Shown piece by piece: positions 42,283-51,051 of a stretch of 64,000 nucleotides of DNA (positions are counted from its first letter, which is position 1; each line of letters starts with the position of its first letter). The notes under the pieces were generated by a model. The model saw nothing but the letters and a program-made list of their open reading frames with translations. It made no database searches and had not been told where the DNA came from. The DNA lies in contig OZ257127.1 in assembly GCA_965278965.1 (NCBI GenBank), positions 558,001 through 622,000 of the forward strand. Direction: 5' to 3'. The translations under genes were made by a program, and so were the position numbers. The DNA comes from UBA10649 sp965278965 (lineage in GTDB: Bacteria > Actinomycetota > Actinomycetes > S36-B12).

Positions 42283-43358
42283 TGGTCGACCCCCTGCCCT
42301 GGGCGGTCACGCCCCCCGATGCGGTGGCGCACGCTGCCGCGATGGACCGTCAGGGGAGGCTGACCAAGCCGACCGGCGCGCTGGGGCGCCTTGAGCCCGT
42401 GTCCGCCTGGATCGCATCCGTCCAGGGAACGTGCCCACCTCGGCCGTTCACCCGCCCGGCGCTGGTCATCCTGGCCGGCGACCACGGGGTGGCGCGGGCG
42501 GCCGGGACCTCGGCGTACCCGCCTGAGGTGACGGCGCAGATGGTCGCGAACTTCGTTGCCGGTGGCGCGGGGGCGAACGTCCTCGCCCGCCAGGTCGGCG
42601 CCACGTTGCAGGTCGTCGACGTGTGCGTCGACGCCGACCCCGCCTACCTCGACGCGCTGGACCCGACGGTCGCGGCCCGCCGGATCCGTCGGTCCTCGGG
42701 CGCCATCGACCGCGAACCGGCGATGAGCCCGGAGGAGGTGGCGGCGGCCATCCAGCTCGGCGCCGCTCTCGCCGAGGAGGCGCTCGCCGGCGGAGCGGAC
42801 CTGCTGGTCCCCGGGGACATGGGCATCGGCAACACAACGGCGGCCGCGGCCCTCACGGCGGTGCTGGCGGGCCGGCCCGCCGACGAGGTGACCGGCCGGG
42901 GGACGGGGGTCGACGACGAGACCTTCGCCCGGAAGCAAGCAGCGGTGTCGGCGGCGGTCGGGCGCGGCCAGCCGCACCGCGCGGACCCGCTCGCGCTCCT
43001 TGCGGCGATCGGCGGGCCGGACCTCGCCGCGATGGCCGGCATGCTCGCCCGGGCCGGGGTGATCGGCCTGCCTGTGGTGCTCGACGGCGTCGTGTCGTGC
43101 GCCGCCGCCCTTGTCGCTGAGCGACTCGCCCCAGGGGCGCGTGCGTGGTGGGTCGCCGGCCATCGGTCGACGGAACCGGCCGCCACGGCGGCACTGGCCG
43201 CTCTCGGCCTGGACCCGCTGCTGGACCTGGGGCTTCGGCTCGGCGAAGGCACCGGCGCTCTCCTGGCCATCCCGGTGCTGCAGGCGGCGAGCGCGACCTG
43301 CCGCGAGATGGCGACGTTCGACCAGGCTGGCGTCAGCGACCGCGACAAGACCGGCTGA
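42282..43358 (+). CDS. cobT: nicotinate-nucleotide-dimethylbenzimidazole phosphoribosyltransferase
   Basis: A 358-residue enzyme that activates the lower-ligand base as its alpha-ribotide. Motifs: GALGRLE near the N-terminus, ILAGDHGVARAA, PGDMGIGNTTAAAA, WVAGHRSTEPAA and GLRLGEGTGALLA with the catalytic Glu. ATG 42282 lies 6 nt after AAGGAG; the preceding ATG at 42279 is only 3 nt away and less likely. Overlaps the cobU stop. Confidence 0.94.
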   Translation: MVDPLPWAVTPPDAVAHAAAMDRQGRLTKPTGALGRLEPVSAWIASVQGTCPPRPFTRPALVILAGDHGVARAAGTSAYPPEVTAQMVANFVAGGAGANVLARQVGATLQVVDVCVDADPAYLDALDPTVAARRIRRSSGAIDREPAMSPEEVAAAIQLGAALAEEALAGGADLLVPGDMGIGNTTAAAALTAVLAGRPADEVTGRGTGVDDETFARKQAAVSAAVGRGQPHRADPLALLAAIGGPDLAAMAGMLARAGVIGLPVVLDGVVSCAAALVAERLAPGARAWWVAGHRSTEPAATAALAALGLDPLLDLGLRLGEGTGALLAIPVLQAASATCREMATFDQAGVSDRDKTG

Positions 43359-43363
43359 CCTCG

Positions 43364-44164
43364 ATGCCGCGTTCGACGTTCACCGATGGCGTCGCGCTCG
43401 CCGTGGGCACGCTCACGCGGGTCCCGGTGCGCCCGCCATCGTCCGTTGACTCTCACGTGGCGGGCGTCGCGATGGTCCTGGCGCCTGCTGTCGGCGCGGT
43501 CCTCGGCCTCGTCGTGGGAGCCGCGGCCCAGGTCGCCGTCGACCGGGCGCACGTCGGACCACTCCTCGCCGCCGCACTTGCGGTCGCGGCCCTGGCGTAC
43601 CTCACGCGAGCCATCCACCTGGACGGCTTGGCGGACACGGCGGACGCCCTCGGCAGCGGCCGGCCGCCGGCGGAGGCGTTGGCCATCGCGCGTCGATCGG
43701 ACATCGGCCCGTTCGGGGTCGTCACCATCGTGCTTGTCGTGCTCGTCCAGGTCACTGCCCTTTCTTCCGTGCTGGCAACCGGCCACGGTCCGCTCGTCCT
43801 GGCCATCGCCCTGGGCAGCGGCCGTCTGCTCATCACGGCCGCGTGCATCCGTGGGATCGGCGCCGCACGCGCGGACGGTCTGGGGTCCGCGGTCGCCGGC
43901 TCCGTCGGGCGGGTGGCTGCCCTGGCCGTCTCCATCGCGTGGGTCGGCGTCGTCGTCGTCGCTGCGTTGGCCGCCGGGGGCGGGGTCGCCGTGACCGCCG
44001 GCGTGGCCGCCGTCGGGGCGGCAGTCCTGGCCGGCGGGGTGCTGCTGCGGACCGGTCTGCGCCGTTTCGGCGGCGTGACGGGCGACCTGCTCGGCGCCGT
44101 GACGGAGGTCGCGACGACGGCGGCGCTCGTGGCCGTCGTGCTCGTCCGCGGGATTGCGTCCTAG
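43364..44164 (+). CDS. cobS: adenosylcobinamide-GDP ribazoletransferase
   Basis: A 266-residue polytopic membrane enzyme that joins adenosylcobinamide-GDP and alpha-ribazole (phosphate). Family motifs: LTRVPVRPP at the start, HLDGLADTADALGSG and ARRSDIGPFGVV, and RRFGGVTGDLLGA near the end. ATG 5 bp after the cobT stop. Its TAG stop forms the first bases of the TAGGGT -10 of the next gene. Confidence 0.94.
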   Translation: MPRSTFTDGVALAVGTLTRVPVRPPSSVDSHVAGVAMVLAPAVGAVLGLVVGAAAQVAVDRAHVGPLLAAALAVAALAYLTRAIHLDGLADTADALGSGRPPAEALAIARRSDIGPFGVVTIVLVVLVQVTALSSVLATGHGPLVLAIALGSGRLLITAACIRGIGAARADGLGSAVAGSVGRVAALAVSIAWVGVVVVAALAAGGGVAVTAGVAAVGAAVLAGGVLLRTGLRRFGGVTGDLLGAVTEVATTAALVAVVLVRGIAS

Positions 44165-44173
44165 GGTCGGCCC

Positions 44174-44956
44174 GTGACCGCCGAGCTGCCCGTCGAGGTG
44201 CGTGCTGCGGTCGAGCGGATCGAGGTCGGGCCGGCTCCGTCCCCCGCCGACCCCGCGACCGGGGCACTGGGCCGGCTCGCTTCCTGGTGGACGGCGCTGG
44301 GACCGGAGAGCGGCGGCCGGCTCGCGCCGACGACGATCGGCGCGCCCCCCGTGGACGGACACGCGACCGGATCCAGCGAGGACAGCGTCCGGCGCCTGCT
44401 GGTGGCCGGGATCACCGCCGCTGACCGCGCCGTCGACGCGGGGGCGACGCTGCTGGTCGTCGCACCCGAGCCTGCCGGAAACGCCGACGTGGACGACGCC
44501 GACCGGGCCGTCATCGCTGTCCTGACCCGGCGCGAGGCGTCCGCCGTCCTCCCGCAGCCGGCCGGGATGACCGACCGCACGTGGATGGCGCGCTGCGAGC
44601 ACGTGCGTGAGCTCACCGCCGCGGCGCATGGACATCGCGGCGACCCCGTCACGCTGATCGGCGCGACGGGTGCCGATGCCGTCGCGTTCACCGCCGGCGT
44701 GCTCGTGGCAGCGGCCGCCCGGCGTACCCCCTGCCTGCTCGACGGCACGCGCGCCCTCGCCGCCGCCGTCCTCGCCGACCGGATCGCCTACCGGGCCCGC
44801 GGGTGGTGGCTGGTCGCGTCGGACTCCCCCGATCCGGCGCGGACCGCCGTCGTGGACCGGGTCGACCTCACGGTCGCGCTCCCGCTGGGGCTGTCCGACG
44901 AGACCGGCCTCGGCGCCCGCGCCGTCCTCGCGCTGCTGACGCAGTTGAGTGGCTGA
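44174..44956 (+). CDS. degenerate, N-terminally short CobT paralogue
   Basis: A 260-residue protein whose C-terminal 180 residues align with CobT: AADRAVDAGATLLVVAPEPAGN (CobT AEEALAGGADLLVPGDMGIGN), LLDGTRALAAAVLADRIAYRARGWWLVASDSPDPA, and LPLGLSDETGLGARAVLALL. It lacks the N-terminal region with GDHGVA, and the catalytic GEGTGA is ETGLGA, so the Glu is gone or shifted. Probably no transferase activity; a regulatory or subunit role is possible. GTG with TAGGGT 6 nt upstream, so it has its own leaderless promoter. Confidence 0.8.
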   Translation: MTAELPVEVRAAVERIEVGPAPSPADPATGALGRLASWWTALGPESGGRLAPTTIGAPPVDGHATGSSEDSVRRLLVAGITAADRAVDAGATLLVVAPEPAGNADVDDADRAVIAVLTRREASAVLPQPAGMTDRTWMARCEHVRELTAAAHGHRGDPVTLIGATGADAVAFTAGVLVAAAARRTPCLLDGTRALAAAVLADRIAYRARGWWLVASDSPDPARTAVVDRVDLTVALPLGLSDETGLGARAVLALLTQLSG

Positions 44957-45001
44957 TCTCGGCGTCGCGAGCGAAGCGAGCGGCCGCGAGCCGCCACTCA
45001 A
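44945..45001. terminator. hairpin between CobT-like and gcvT genes (convergent)
   Basis: TTGAGTGGC (44945-44953, including the start of the stop region) is the perfect reverse complement of GCCACTCAA (44993-45001), with a GC-rich imperfect inner stem. Position between convergent genes suggests a bidirectional terminator. Confidence 0.45.
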
Positions 45002-45057
45002 CGATAGTTCGACGGAGGAAGCACCGACCCCGGGCGATGCGCGACGTGATCCGCGAC

Positions 45058-46164
45058 CTAGCCCCGGGGGTCGGCGTCGACGAAGGGCGGGGTGACGACC
45101 TCGAACCGCGCCGGACGGCCCCGCAGGTCCACGACGACCTCGTCCCCCACGGCGATGTCCGACGCCAGCAGCGCGAGCCCGATCCCGGCCTTGATGGTCG
45201 GGGAGAACGTCCCGCTCGTGACCTCGCCGACGACCTCCCCCGACAGGGGCTCATCGGGGTCGAGCGGAACGCGCCGGACCGTCATGTGGCACCGCGGGAT
45301 CCCCCGGTCGAGGGCCAGCAGCCCCCGAAGTCGACGCGACGGACCCTCCTCACGCAGGGCGGCCGCCGCCGGCCGGCCCACGAACACCGGCTTCGCCCAG
45401 CCGACGGCCCAGCCGATCCCCGCCTCGACGGGGCTCACCGTCGGCCCGATGTCCTGGCCGTGCAGCGGGTAGCCCATCTCGGTCCGCAGCGTGTCGCGGG
45501 CCCCCAGCCCGGCGGGCGTCGCACCGGCGGCGACCACCGCGTCCCACACGGCCCCGAGCACGTCCACCGGGACGACCAGCTCGTAGCCGTGCTCGCCGGT
45601 GTAGCCGGTGCGACAGACGATCACGGGCCGGTCATCGACCTCGGCGGACGCCATGCCCATGTACGGCAGGTCCGTCGGGAGTCCGAGCGCGCCGACGACC
45701 ACCGCGGATCGCGGCCCCTGAACCGCGAGGATGCCGTGGTCCAGGTGATGGTCGACCACCTCGACGTCGGCCGGAGCCGATGACTGCAACGCCGCGACGA
45801 CGGCCGCCGCGTTGGCCGCGTTGGGGATGACGAAGAGCTCGTCGTCGGCCCACCGGTAGACGATGAGGTCGTCGACGATGCCGCCTTCGGAGTTCAGCAG
45901 CATCGAGTACTGGGCCCGACCGGCCTCGATCCGATCGAGGTCGTTCGCGAGGACCTCGTTGAGGAACCCGGCCGCGCCGGGACCGTGCACCCGGACCTTG
46001 CCCATGTGGGAGACGTCGAACACCCCCACGTCGGTGCGGACAGCGGTGTGCTCGGCGACGACGCCGCCGTACTCGATCGGCATCTCCCAGCCGCCGAAGT
46101 CGGCGGTCTTCGCCCCCAGGGTCACGTGGCGATCGTGCAGCGGCGTACGACGAAGCTCAGTCAC
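45058..46164 (-). CDS. gcvT: glycine cleavage system aminomethyltransferase (T protein)
   Basis: A 368-residue folate-dependent enzyme. Motifs: GGWEMPIEYGGVVAEH, FDVSHMGKVRVHGPGA, CRTGYTGEHGYELVVP, LRTEMGYPLHGQDI. It releases ammonia and passes the methylene from lipoyl-H protein to tetrahydrofolate. gcvH and gcvP are not here. GTG 46164 with TAGCGT 7 nt upstream (leaderless), divergent from pepA. Confidence 0.94.
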   Translation of the reverse strand: MTELRRTPLHDRHVTLGAKTADFGGWEMPIEYGGVVAEHTAVRTDVGVFDVSHMGKVRVHGPGAAGFLNEVLANDLDRIEAGRAQYSMLLNSEGGIVDDLIVYRWADDELFVIPNAANAAAVVAALQSSAPADVEVVDHHLDHGILAVQGPRSAVVVGALGLPTDLPYMGMASAEVDDRPVIVCRTGYTGEHGYELVVPVDVLGAVWDAVVAAGATPAGLGARDTLRTEMGYPLHGQDIGPTVSPVEAGIGWAVGWAKPVFVGRPAAAALREEGPSRRLRGLLALDRGIPRCHMTVRRVPLDPDEPLSGEVVGEVTSGTFSPTIKAGIGLALLASDIAVGDEVVVDLRGRPARFEVVTPPFVDADPRG

Positions 46165-46229
46165 GGGCCGAACGCTAGCCGGTCCGTTCGACCCCGCCCG
46201 GACGATGCCCGAGGCATACAGTTCTGGCC

Positions 46230-47765
46230 ATGACGCACCCCCCGCTGCCGCCCGCCACGCCCACCGCCCGCCTCGTCGTCGCCGACACCCGGCCGACAGC
46301 AGTGGCGACCGAGGCCCTGGTCGTCGCCCTCGCCCCCGGGCGCGGGCGGGCCGCCAAGCCCGAGGTCGTCACGCCCGGTCTCACCGCCGCGGTACGCACC
46401 CGGCTGATGGAGGCGTTCGCCGCGGTCGGCGCGACCGGCAAGGCCGGCGAGGTGACCCGCATCCCCGGCGGTGGGTCGATCGCCGCCCCGCTCGTCGTCG
46501 GCCTCGGCCTGGGCGATGCGAACAAGCAGGCCAACCCGGAGGCCGTGCGCCGCGCGGTCGGCGACGGGGTGCGCGCCCTCGCCGGCACCCGCCGCATCGC
46601 GCTTGCCCTGCCGCTCGCCGACGACAGCGCCCTGCTGACGGTCGCTATCGCGGCCCAGCTCGCGGCGTACGACCATGTCGCCTTCCGCGCCTCGTCCCGC
46701 AAGGGCCGCAAGGCGCCGGTCTCGTCGATCACGATCCTCGTGCCGGAAGCGCCGTCCGCCGAGACCAAGAAGCTCACCAAGGACGTCACGGCGGTGGCGA
46801 CCGCGGTGAACCTCACCCGCGACCTCATCAACACCCCGCCCAACGCCCTCCCGCCCGCCGGCCTCGCCGCGGCCGCCCAGGCCGCGGTCGAGGGCCTGCC
46901 CGTCGACGTCCGCATCTGGGACGAGGAGGACCTGACCCGTGAGGCGTGCGGCGGGATCCTCGCCGTCGGCCAAGGGTCGGCGAACGGCCCGCGCCTGGTC
47001 CGCCTCGGGTACAACCCCGAAGGCGCCACCGCGCACCTCGCCCTCGTCGGCAAGGGGATCACGTTCGACACCGGCGGCATCTCGATCAAGCCCGCGTCGA
47101 ACATGGACGAGATGAAGTCCGACATGGCCGGCGCCGCCGCCGTCATCGGCGCCGTCCGTGCGATCGCAACCCTCGGTCTCCCCATCCGGGTCACCGGCTG
47201 GGTCCCGACCGCCGAGAACATGCCGAGCGGCACCGCGCAGCGCCCGGGCGACGTCATCACGATCCGCGGCGGGACCACCGTCGAGGTCCTCAACACCGAC
47301 GCCGAGGGCCGGCTGGTCCTGGCCGACGCGATCGTCCTCGCCGCCGAGGAGTCACCGGACCTCATCATCGACATCGCCACCCTCACCGGGGCAGCGCGCG
47401 TCGCCCTCGGCGCGCGCACCTCCGGCGTCATGTCGAACGACGACGCCGCGCGCGCTGCGGTGTGCGTCGCTGCCGACGAGGCGGGCGAGGCGATGTGGCC
47501 GATGCCGCTGCCGGACGACCTCCGCGCGTCCCTCGACTCCGGGACCGCCGACATCGCCAACATCGGCGACCGGCTCGGCGGGATGCTCTCAGCCGGTGTC
47601 TTCCTGCGTGAGTTCGTCCCCGCCGGCCAGGCGTGGGTGCACCTCGACATCGCCGGCCCAGCGTTCAACGACAAGACCCCGTTCGGCTACACGCCCAAGG
47701 GCGGCACCGGCACCGGGGTCCGGACCTTCGTCCAGATCGCTGCCGAGATGGCAGGCCCGCGGTAG
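46230..47765 (+). CDS. pepA: leucyl aminopeptidase (M17)
   Basis: A 511-residue dinuclear metallopeptidase. The N-terminal macro-like domain covers about residues 1-170; the catalytic domain has VGKGITFDTGGISIKP, MKSDMAGAA and the M17 signature NTDAEGRLVLAD. It trims N-terminal residues in the cytoplasm. ATG with TACAGT 7 nt upstream, leaderless. Corresponds to Rv2213 pepB in position (from memory). Confidence 0.95.
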   Translation: MTHPPLPPATPTARLVVADTRPTAVATEALVVALAPGRGRAAKPEVVTPGLTAAVRTRLMEAFAAVGATGKAGEVTRIPGGGSIAAPLVVGLGLGDANKQANPEAVRRAVGDGVRALAGTRRIALALPLADDSALLTVAIAAQLAAYDHVAFRASSRKGRKAPVSSITILVPEAPSAETKKLTKDVTAVATAVNLTRDLINTPPNALPPAGLAAAAQAAVEGLPVDVRIWDEEDLTREACGGILAVGQGSANGPRLVRLGYNPEGATAHLALVGKGITFDTGGISIKPASNMDEMKSDMAGAAAVIGAVRAIATLGLPIRVTGWVPTAENMPSGTAQRPGDVITIRGGTTVEVLNTDAEGRLVLADAIVLAAEESPDLIIDIATLTGAARVALGARTSGVMSNDDAARAAVCVAADEAGEAMWPMPLPDDLRASLDSGTADIANIGDRLGGMLSAGVFLREFVPAGQAWVHLDIAGPAFNDKTPFGYTPKGGTGTGVRTFVQIAAEMAGPR

Positions 47766-47790
47766 GCGGGCGGCGCGGCGATGGGAAGAT

Positions 47791-47817
47791 GTGAGCCGCG
47801 CCGATCCGGCGCCTCAC
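47791..47817 (+). terminator. hairpin after pepA
   Basis: GTGAG-CC-GCGCCG pairs with CGGCGC-CTCAC around a 3-nt loop, with a 2-nt bulge. It lies 26 bp after pepA and about 30 bp before the lpd start; it may end pepA transcription or be part of the lpd leader. Confidence 0.4.
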
Positions 47818-47848
47818 GCGGCAGCGGCCCCAGACGGGAGTGGCGACA

Positions 47849-49216
47849 GTGGCCTCAGCAGACCTGGTGATCCTCGGTGGCGGCAGCGGGGGCTACGCGT
47901 GCGCGCTGCGCGCAGCTGAGCTCGGGATGTCCGTCATCCTGATCGACAAGGACAAGCTCGGCGGGACCTGCCTGCACCGGGGCTGCATCCCGACGAAGGC
48001 GCTGCTGCACGCGGCCGAGGTCGCCGACAGCGCGCGCGAGAGCGAGAACTTCGGCGTCCGCGCCGTCCTCGAGGGCATCGACATGCCCAAGGTCAACGAG
48101 TACCGCGACGGGGTCGTGAACCGCCTCTACAAGGGTCTCCAGGGCCTGGTGAAGAGCCGGAACGTCACCTTCGTCGAAGGCGCAGGACGCCTGGTCGCGC
48201 CAGACACCGTCGAGGTCGACGGCGAGCGCTACACCGGCACCAACGTCGTCCTCGCGACCGGCTCGTACGCCCGCACGCTGCCGGGGCTGGACATCGGTGG
48301 CCGGATCATGACCTCCGACCAGGCCCTCTACCTGGACTACGTGCCGCGCAGCGTGATCGTGCTCGGCGGCGGGGTCATCGGCGTGGAGTTCGCCAGCGTC
48401 TGGAAGTCCTTCGGCGCCGACGTCACGATCGTCGAGGCCCTCCCGCACCTGGTCCCCAACGAGGACGAGGCCTGCTCCAAGGCACTCGAGCGTGCCTTCC
48501 GCAAGCGCGGCATCGACTACTCGCTCGGGGTCCGCTTCGCGTCGGCGACGCAGGACGACTCCGGCGTGCAGGTCACCTTGGAGGACGGGAAGGTGCTGTC
48601 CGCCGACCTCCTGCTCGTCGCCGTGGGCCGAGGCCCGAACGCCTCGGGCATGGGCTTCGAGGAGCAGGGTGTCGCCATGGAGCGTGGCTGGGTGCTCGTG
48701 GACGAGCGCCTGCGCACCAACGTCCCCGGTGTGTTCGCCGTCGGCGACATCACCCCCGGCCTGCAGCTGGCGCACCGCGGTTTCCAGCAGGGCATCTTCG
48801 TCGCCGAGGAGATCGCCGGCCTGAACCCGGCAGTCATCGCCGACGTCAACATCCCGCGCGTCACGTACTGCGAGCCGGAGGTCGCCAGCGTCGGGCTGAC
48901 CGAGGCGCAGGCCCGCGAGCTGCACGGCAACAACGTGGCGACCTACGAGTACAACCTCGGCGGGAACGGCAAGAGCCAGATCCTCGCGACGACCGGCTTC
49001 GTCAAGCTCGTGCAGGTCGTCGACGGCCCGGTCGTTGGCGTCCACATGGTCGGCGCCCGGATGGGCGAGCAGATCGGCGAGGCCCAGCTGATCGTGAACT
49101 GGGAGGCGTACCCGTCGGACGTCGCCACGCTCATCCACGCGCACCCGACGCAGAACGAGGCCCTCGGCGAGGCGCACCTCGCGCTGGCCGGCAAGCCGCT
49201 GCACGCCCACGCCTGA
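47849..49216 (+). CDS. lpdA: dihydrolipoyl dehydrogenase (E3)
   Basis: A 455-residue flavoprotein disulfide reductase. Motifs: LVILGGGSGGYACALRA (FAD), LGGTCLHRGCIPTKAL (redox Cys pair), VIVLGGGVIGVEFA (NAD), and the C-terminal His-Glu in IHAHPTQNEALGEA. It reoxidises lipoyl groups of the acyltransferase encoded next. Start: GTG 47849 is 8 nt after GGGAG; GTG 47840 in the same frame is an alternative that overlaps that site. Confidence 0.94.
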   Translation: MASADLVILGGGSGGYACALRAAELGMSVILIDKDKLGGTCLHRGCIPTKALLHAAEVADSARESENFGVRAVLEGIDMPKVNEYRDGVVNRLYKGLQGLVKSRNVTFVEGAGRLVAPDTVEVDGERYTGTNVVLATGSYARTLPGLDIGGRIMTSDQALYLDYVPRSVIVLGGGVIGVEFASVWKSFGADVTIVEALPHLVPNEDEACSKALERAFRKRGIDYSLGVRFASATQDDSGVQVTLEDGKVLSADLLLVAVGRGPNASGMGFEEQGVAMERGWVLVDERLRTNVPGVFAVGDITPGLQLAHRGFQQGIFVAEEIAGLNPAVIADVNIPRVTYCEPEVASVGLTEAQARELHGNNVATYEYNLGGNGKSQILATTGFVKLVQVVDGPVVGVHMVGARMGEQIGEAQLIVNWEAYPSDVATLIHAHPTQNEALGEAHLALAGKPLHAHA

Positions 49217-49243
49217 CGGTCCCCGCACGCAAGGAGTAATTGG

Positions 49244-51025
49244 ATGTCGGTCTCGGTCACGATGCCCGCCCTCGGCGAGTCGGTCACGGAGGGCACGGTG
49301 ACGCGCTGGCTGAAGGCCGTCGGCGACACCGTCGCGGCGGACGAGCCGCTGCTGGAGGTCTCCACCGACAAGGTCGACACGGAGATCCCGGCCCCCGCGT
49401 CCGGCGTCCTCCTGAGCATCGCCGTCCCCGAGGATGCCACCGTCGCCGTCGGCGCTGTGCTCGCCGAGATCGGCACCGCCGCCGAGACGGGTGCCGAGGC
49501 CCCCGGCTCGGACGGACCGGGCACGCCCGAGCCGCAGTCCGTGGCGGAGCCCGAGCCGGCGCCTGCACCCGTCGCCGCCGAGCCGGTCGCCGCCGAGCCG
49601 GCGCCCGTCGCCGCTGCTGCACCGGCACCTGTGCCGTCCGGCCAGGGAACCGCCGTCGTGATGCCGGCGTTGGGCGAGTCGGTCACGGAGGGCACGGTCA
49701 CGCGCTGGCTGAAGGCTGTCGGCGACACCGTCGCGGCGGACGAGCCGCTGCTGGAGGTCTCCACCGACAAGGTCGACACGGAGATCCCGGCCCCCGCGTC
49801 CGGCGTGCTGGTTAGCATCGCCGTGCCCGAGGACACCACCGTCGCCGTCGGCGCCGAGCTGGCCCGGATCGGCGGCGCGGGCGCCCCTGCCACAGCTCCG
49901 GCCGATCCGGCGCCCGCAGCAGCGCCGGCGCCCGCCGCCGCTCCTGCGCCGGCAGCCACGCCGGCACTGCCGGTCAGCGCCCCCGCGCCGGTTGCCCCTG
50001 CGCCCGCCGACCCTGCACCCGCGGCCCCCGCCCCGGCGGCGTCTGCCCCGACGTCCCCGACGGATGCGCCAGCCGATTCCGGATCCGAGACCTACGTGAC
50101 TCCCCTGGTCCGGCGGCTGGCGGTCCAGCACGGCGTCGACCTCAGCACGCTCACCGGCACCGGCGTGGGCGGCCGGATCCGCAAGTCCGACGTCCTGGAG
50201 GCCGCCGTGGCGGCGAAGACGACGGCTGCGGTGGCGGCCCCCGCGACCGCAGCGCCGACGCCCGCGCCGGCGACGGCCGCGGCGAGCCCGGAGGCCTCCG
50301 CACTGCGCGGCCGCACGGAGAAGATGTCCCGCCTGCGCAAGGTCATCGCCGAACGGATGGTCTCCTCGCTGCAGGTCTCCGCGCAGCTGACGACCGTGCT
50401 CGAGGTCGACGTGTCGAAGATCGCGACCCTGCGCAACCGGGTCAAGCGTGACTTCGAGGCCCGCGAAGGCGTCAAGCTGTCGTTCCTGCCGTTCTTCTGC
50501 AAGGCCGCCGTCGAGGCGCTCAAGGCCTTCCCGCAGGTCAACGCGACGATCGACACCGAGGCCGGCACGATCACGTACTTCGACGCCGAGCACCTGGGCA
50601 TCGCCGTCGACACCGAACGCGGCCTGCTCGTCCCGGTCATCCGCGACGCCGGCGACCTGTCGATCGCGGGCCTGGCCCGCAAGATCACCGACCTGGCCGA
50701 CCGCACCCGCACCAACAAGCTGTCGCCCGACGAGCTGTCCGGCGGCACCTTCACCGTCACCAACACCGGCAGCCGCGGCGCCCTGTTCGACACCCCGATC
50801 ATCAACCAGCCCCAGGTCGCGATCCTGGGCACCGGCGCCGTCGTCAAGCGGGCCGTCGTGGTCCCCGACGACACCGGCGCCGACGTCATCGCCATCCGCT
50901 CGATGGTCTACCTCTCCCTCACCTACGACCACCGGCTCGTCGACGGCGCCGACGCCGCCCGCTTCCTCTCCACGATGAAGACCCGCCTCGAAGACGCCGC
51001 CTTCGAACCCGAGCTCGGACTCTGA
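49244..51025 (+). CDS. sucB: dihydrolipoamide acyltransferase (E2) with two lipoyl domains
   Basis: A 593-residue E2 of a 2-oxoacid dehydrogenase. Two lipoyl domains (residues about 1-80 and 135-215), each with the lipoylation loop DKVDTEIPAP, are joined by Ala/Pro-rich linkers; then an E3-binding domain (TPLVRRLAVQHGVDL, GVGGRIRKSDVLEA) and a catalytic domain ending in TYDHRLVDGADAARF. Named sucB/dlaT in relatives; which complex it serves is uncertain. Preceded by AAGGAG. lpdA, lipB and lipA nearby supply reoxidation and lipoate. Confidence 0.94.
   Translation: MSVSVTMPALGESVTEGTVTRWLKAVGDTVAADEPLLEVSTDKVDTEIPAPASGVLLSIAVPEDATVAVGAVLAEIGTAAETGAEAPGSDGPGTPEPQSVAEPEPAPAPVAAEPVAAEPAPVAAAAPAPVPSGQGTAVVMPALGESVTEGTVTRWLKAVGDTVAADEPLLEVSTDKVDTEIPAPASGVLVSIAVPEDTTVAVGAELARIGGAGAPATAPADPAPAAAPAPAAAPAPAATPALPVSAPAPVAPAPADPAPAAPAPAASAPTSPTDAPADSGSETYVTPLVRRLAVQHGVDLSTLTGTGVGGRIRKSDVLEAAVAAKTTAAVAAPATAAPTPAPATAAASPEASALRGRTEKMSRLRKVIAERMVSSLQVSAQLTTVLEVDVSKIATLRNRVKRDFEAREGVKLSFLPFFCKAAVEALKAFPQVNATIDTEAGTITYFDAEHLGIAVDTERGLLVPVIRDAGDLSIAGLARKITDLADRTRTNKLSPDELSGGTFTVTNTGSRGALFDTPIINQPQVAILGTGAVVKRAVVVPDDTGADVIAIRSMVYLSLTYDHRLVDGADAARFLSTMKTRLEDAAFEPELGL
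49274..49806 (+). repeat. 134-bp near-identical direct repeat inside the E2 gene
   Basis: 49274-49407 and 49673-49806, offset 399 bp (133 codons), differ at only two bases by my reading, both synonymous. They encode the two lipoyl domains. Such DNA-level identity implies a recent duplication or continuing gene conversion. Confidence 0.85.
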
Positions 51026-51051
51026 ACCGACCGGCATGAGACGGTGACCAC

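Noticed and set aside
42644..45001. 785-codon minus-strand open frame over cobT-cobS
   Set aside because: Antisense shadow of three recognisable cobalamin genes; composition is Arg/Asp/Gly-rich without motifs.
46165..46229. Glycine riboswitch before gcvT
   Set aside because: The region between gcvT and pepA is only 65 bp and both genes have leaderless-type promoters; no riboswitch core is visible.
47855..51037. 1060-codon minus-strand open frame
   Set aside because: Fully antisense to lpdA and the E2 gene. Such frames arise from GC-rich third positions and the translation has low-complexity Gly/Arg content with no domain.
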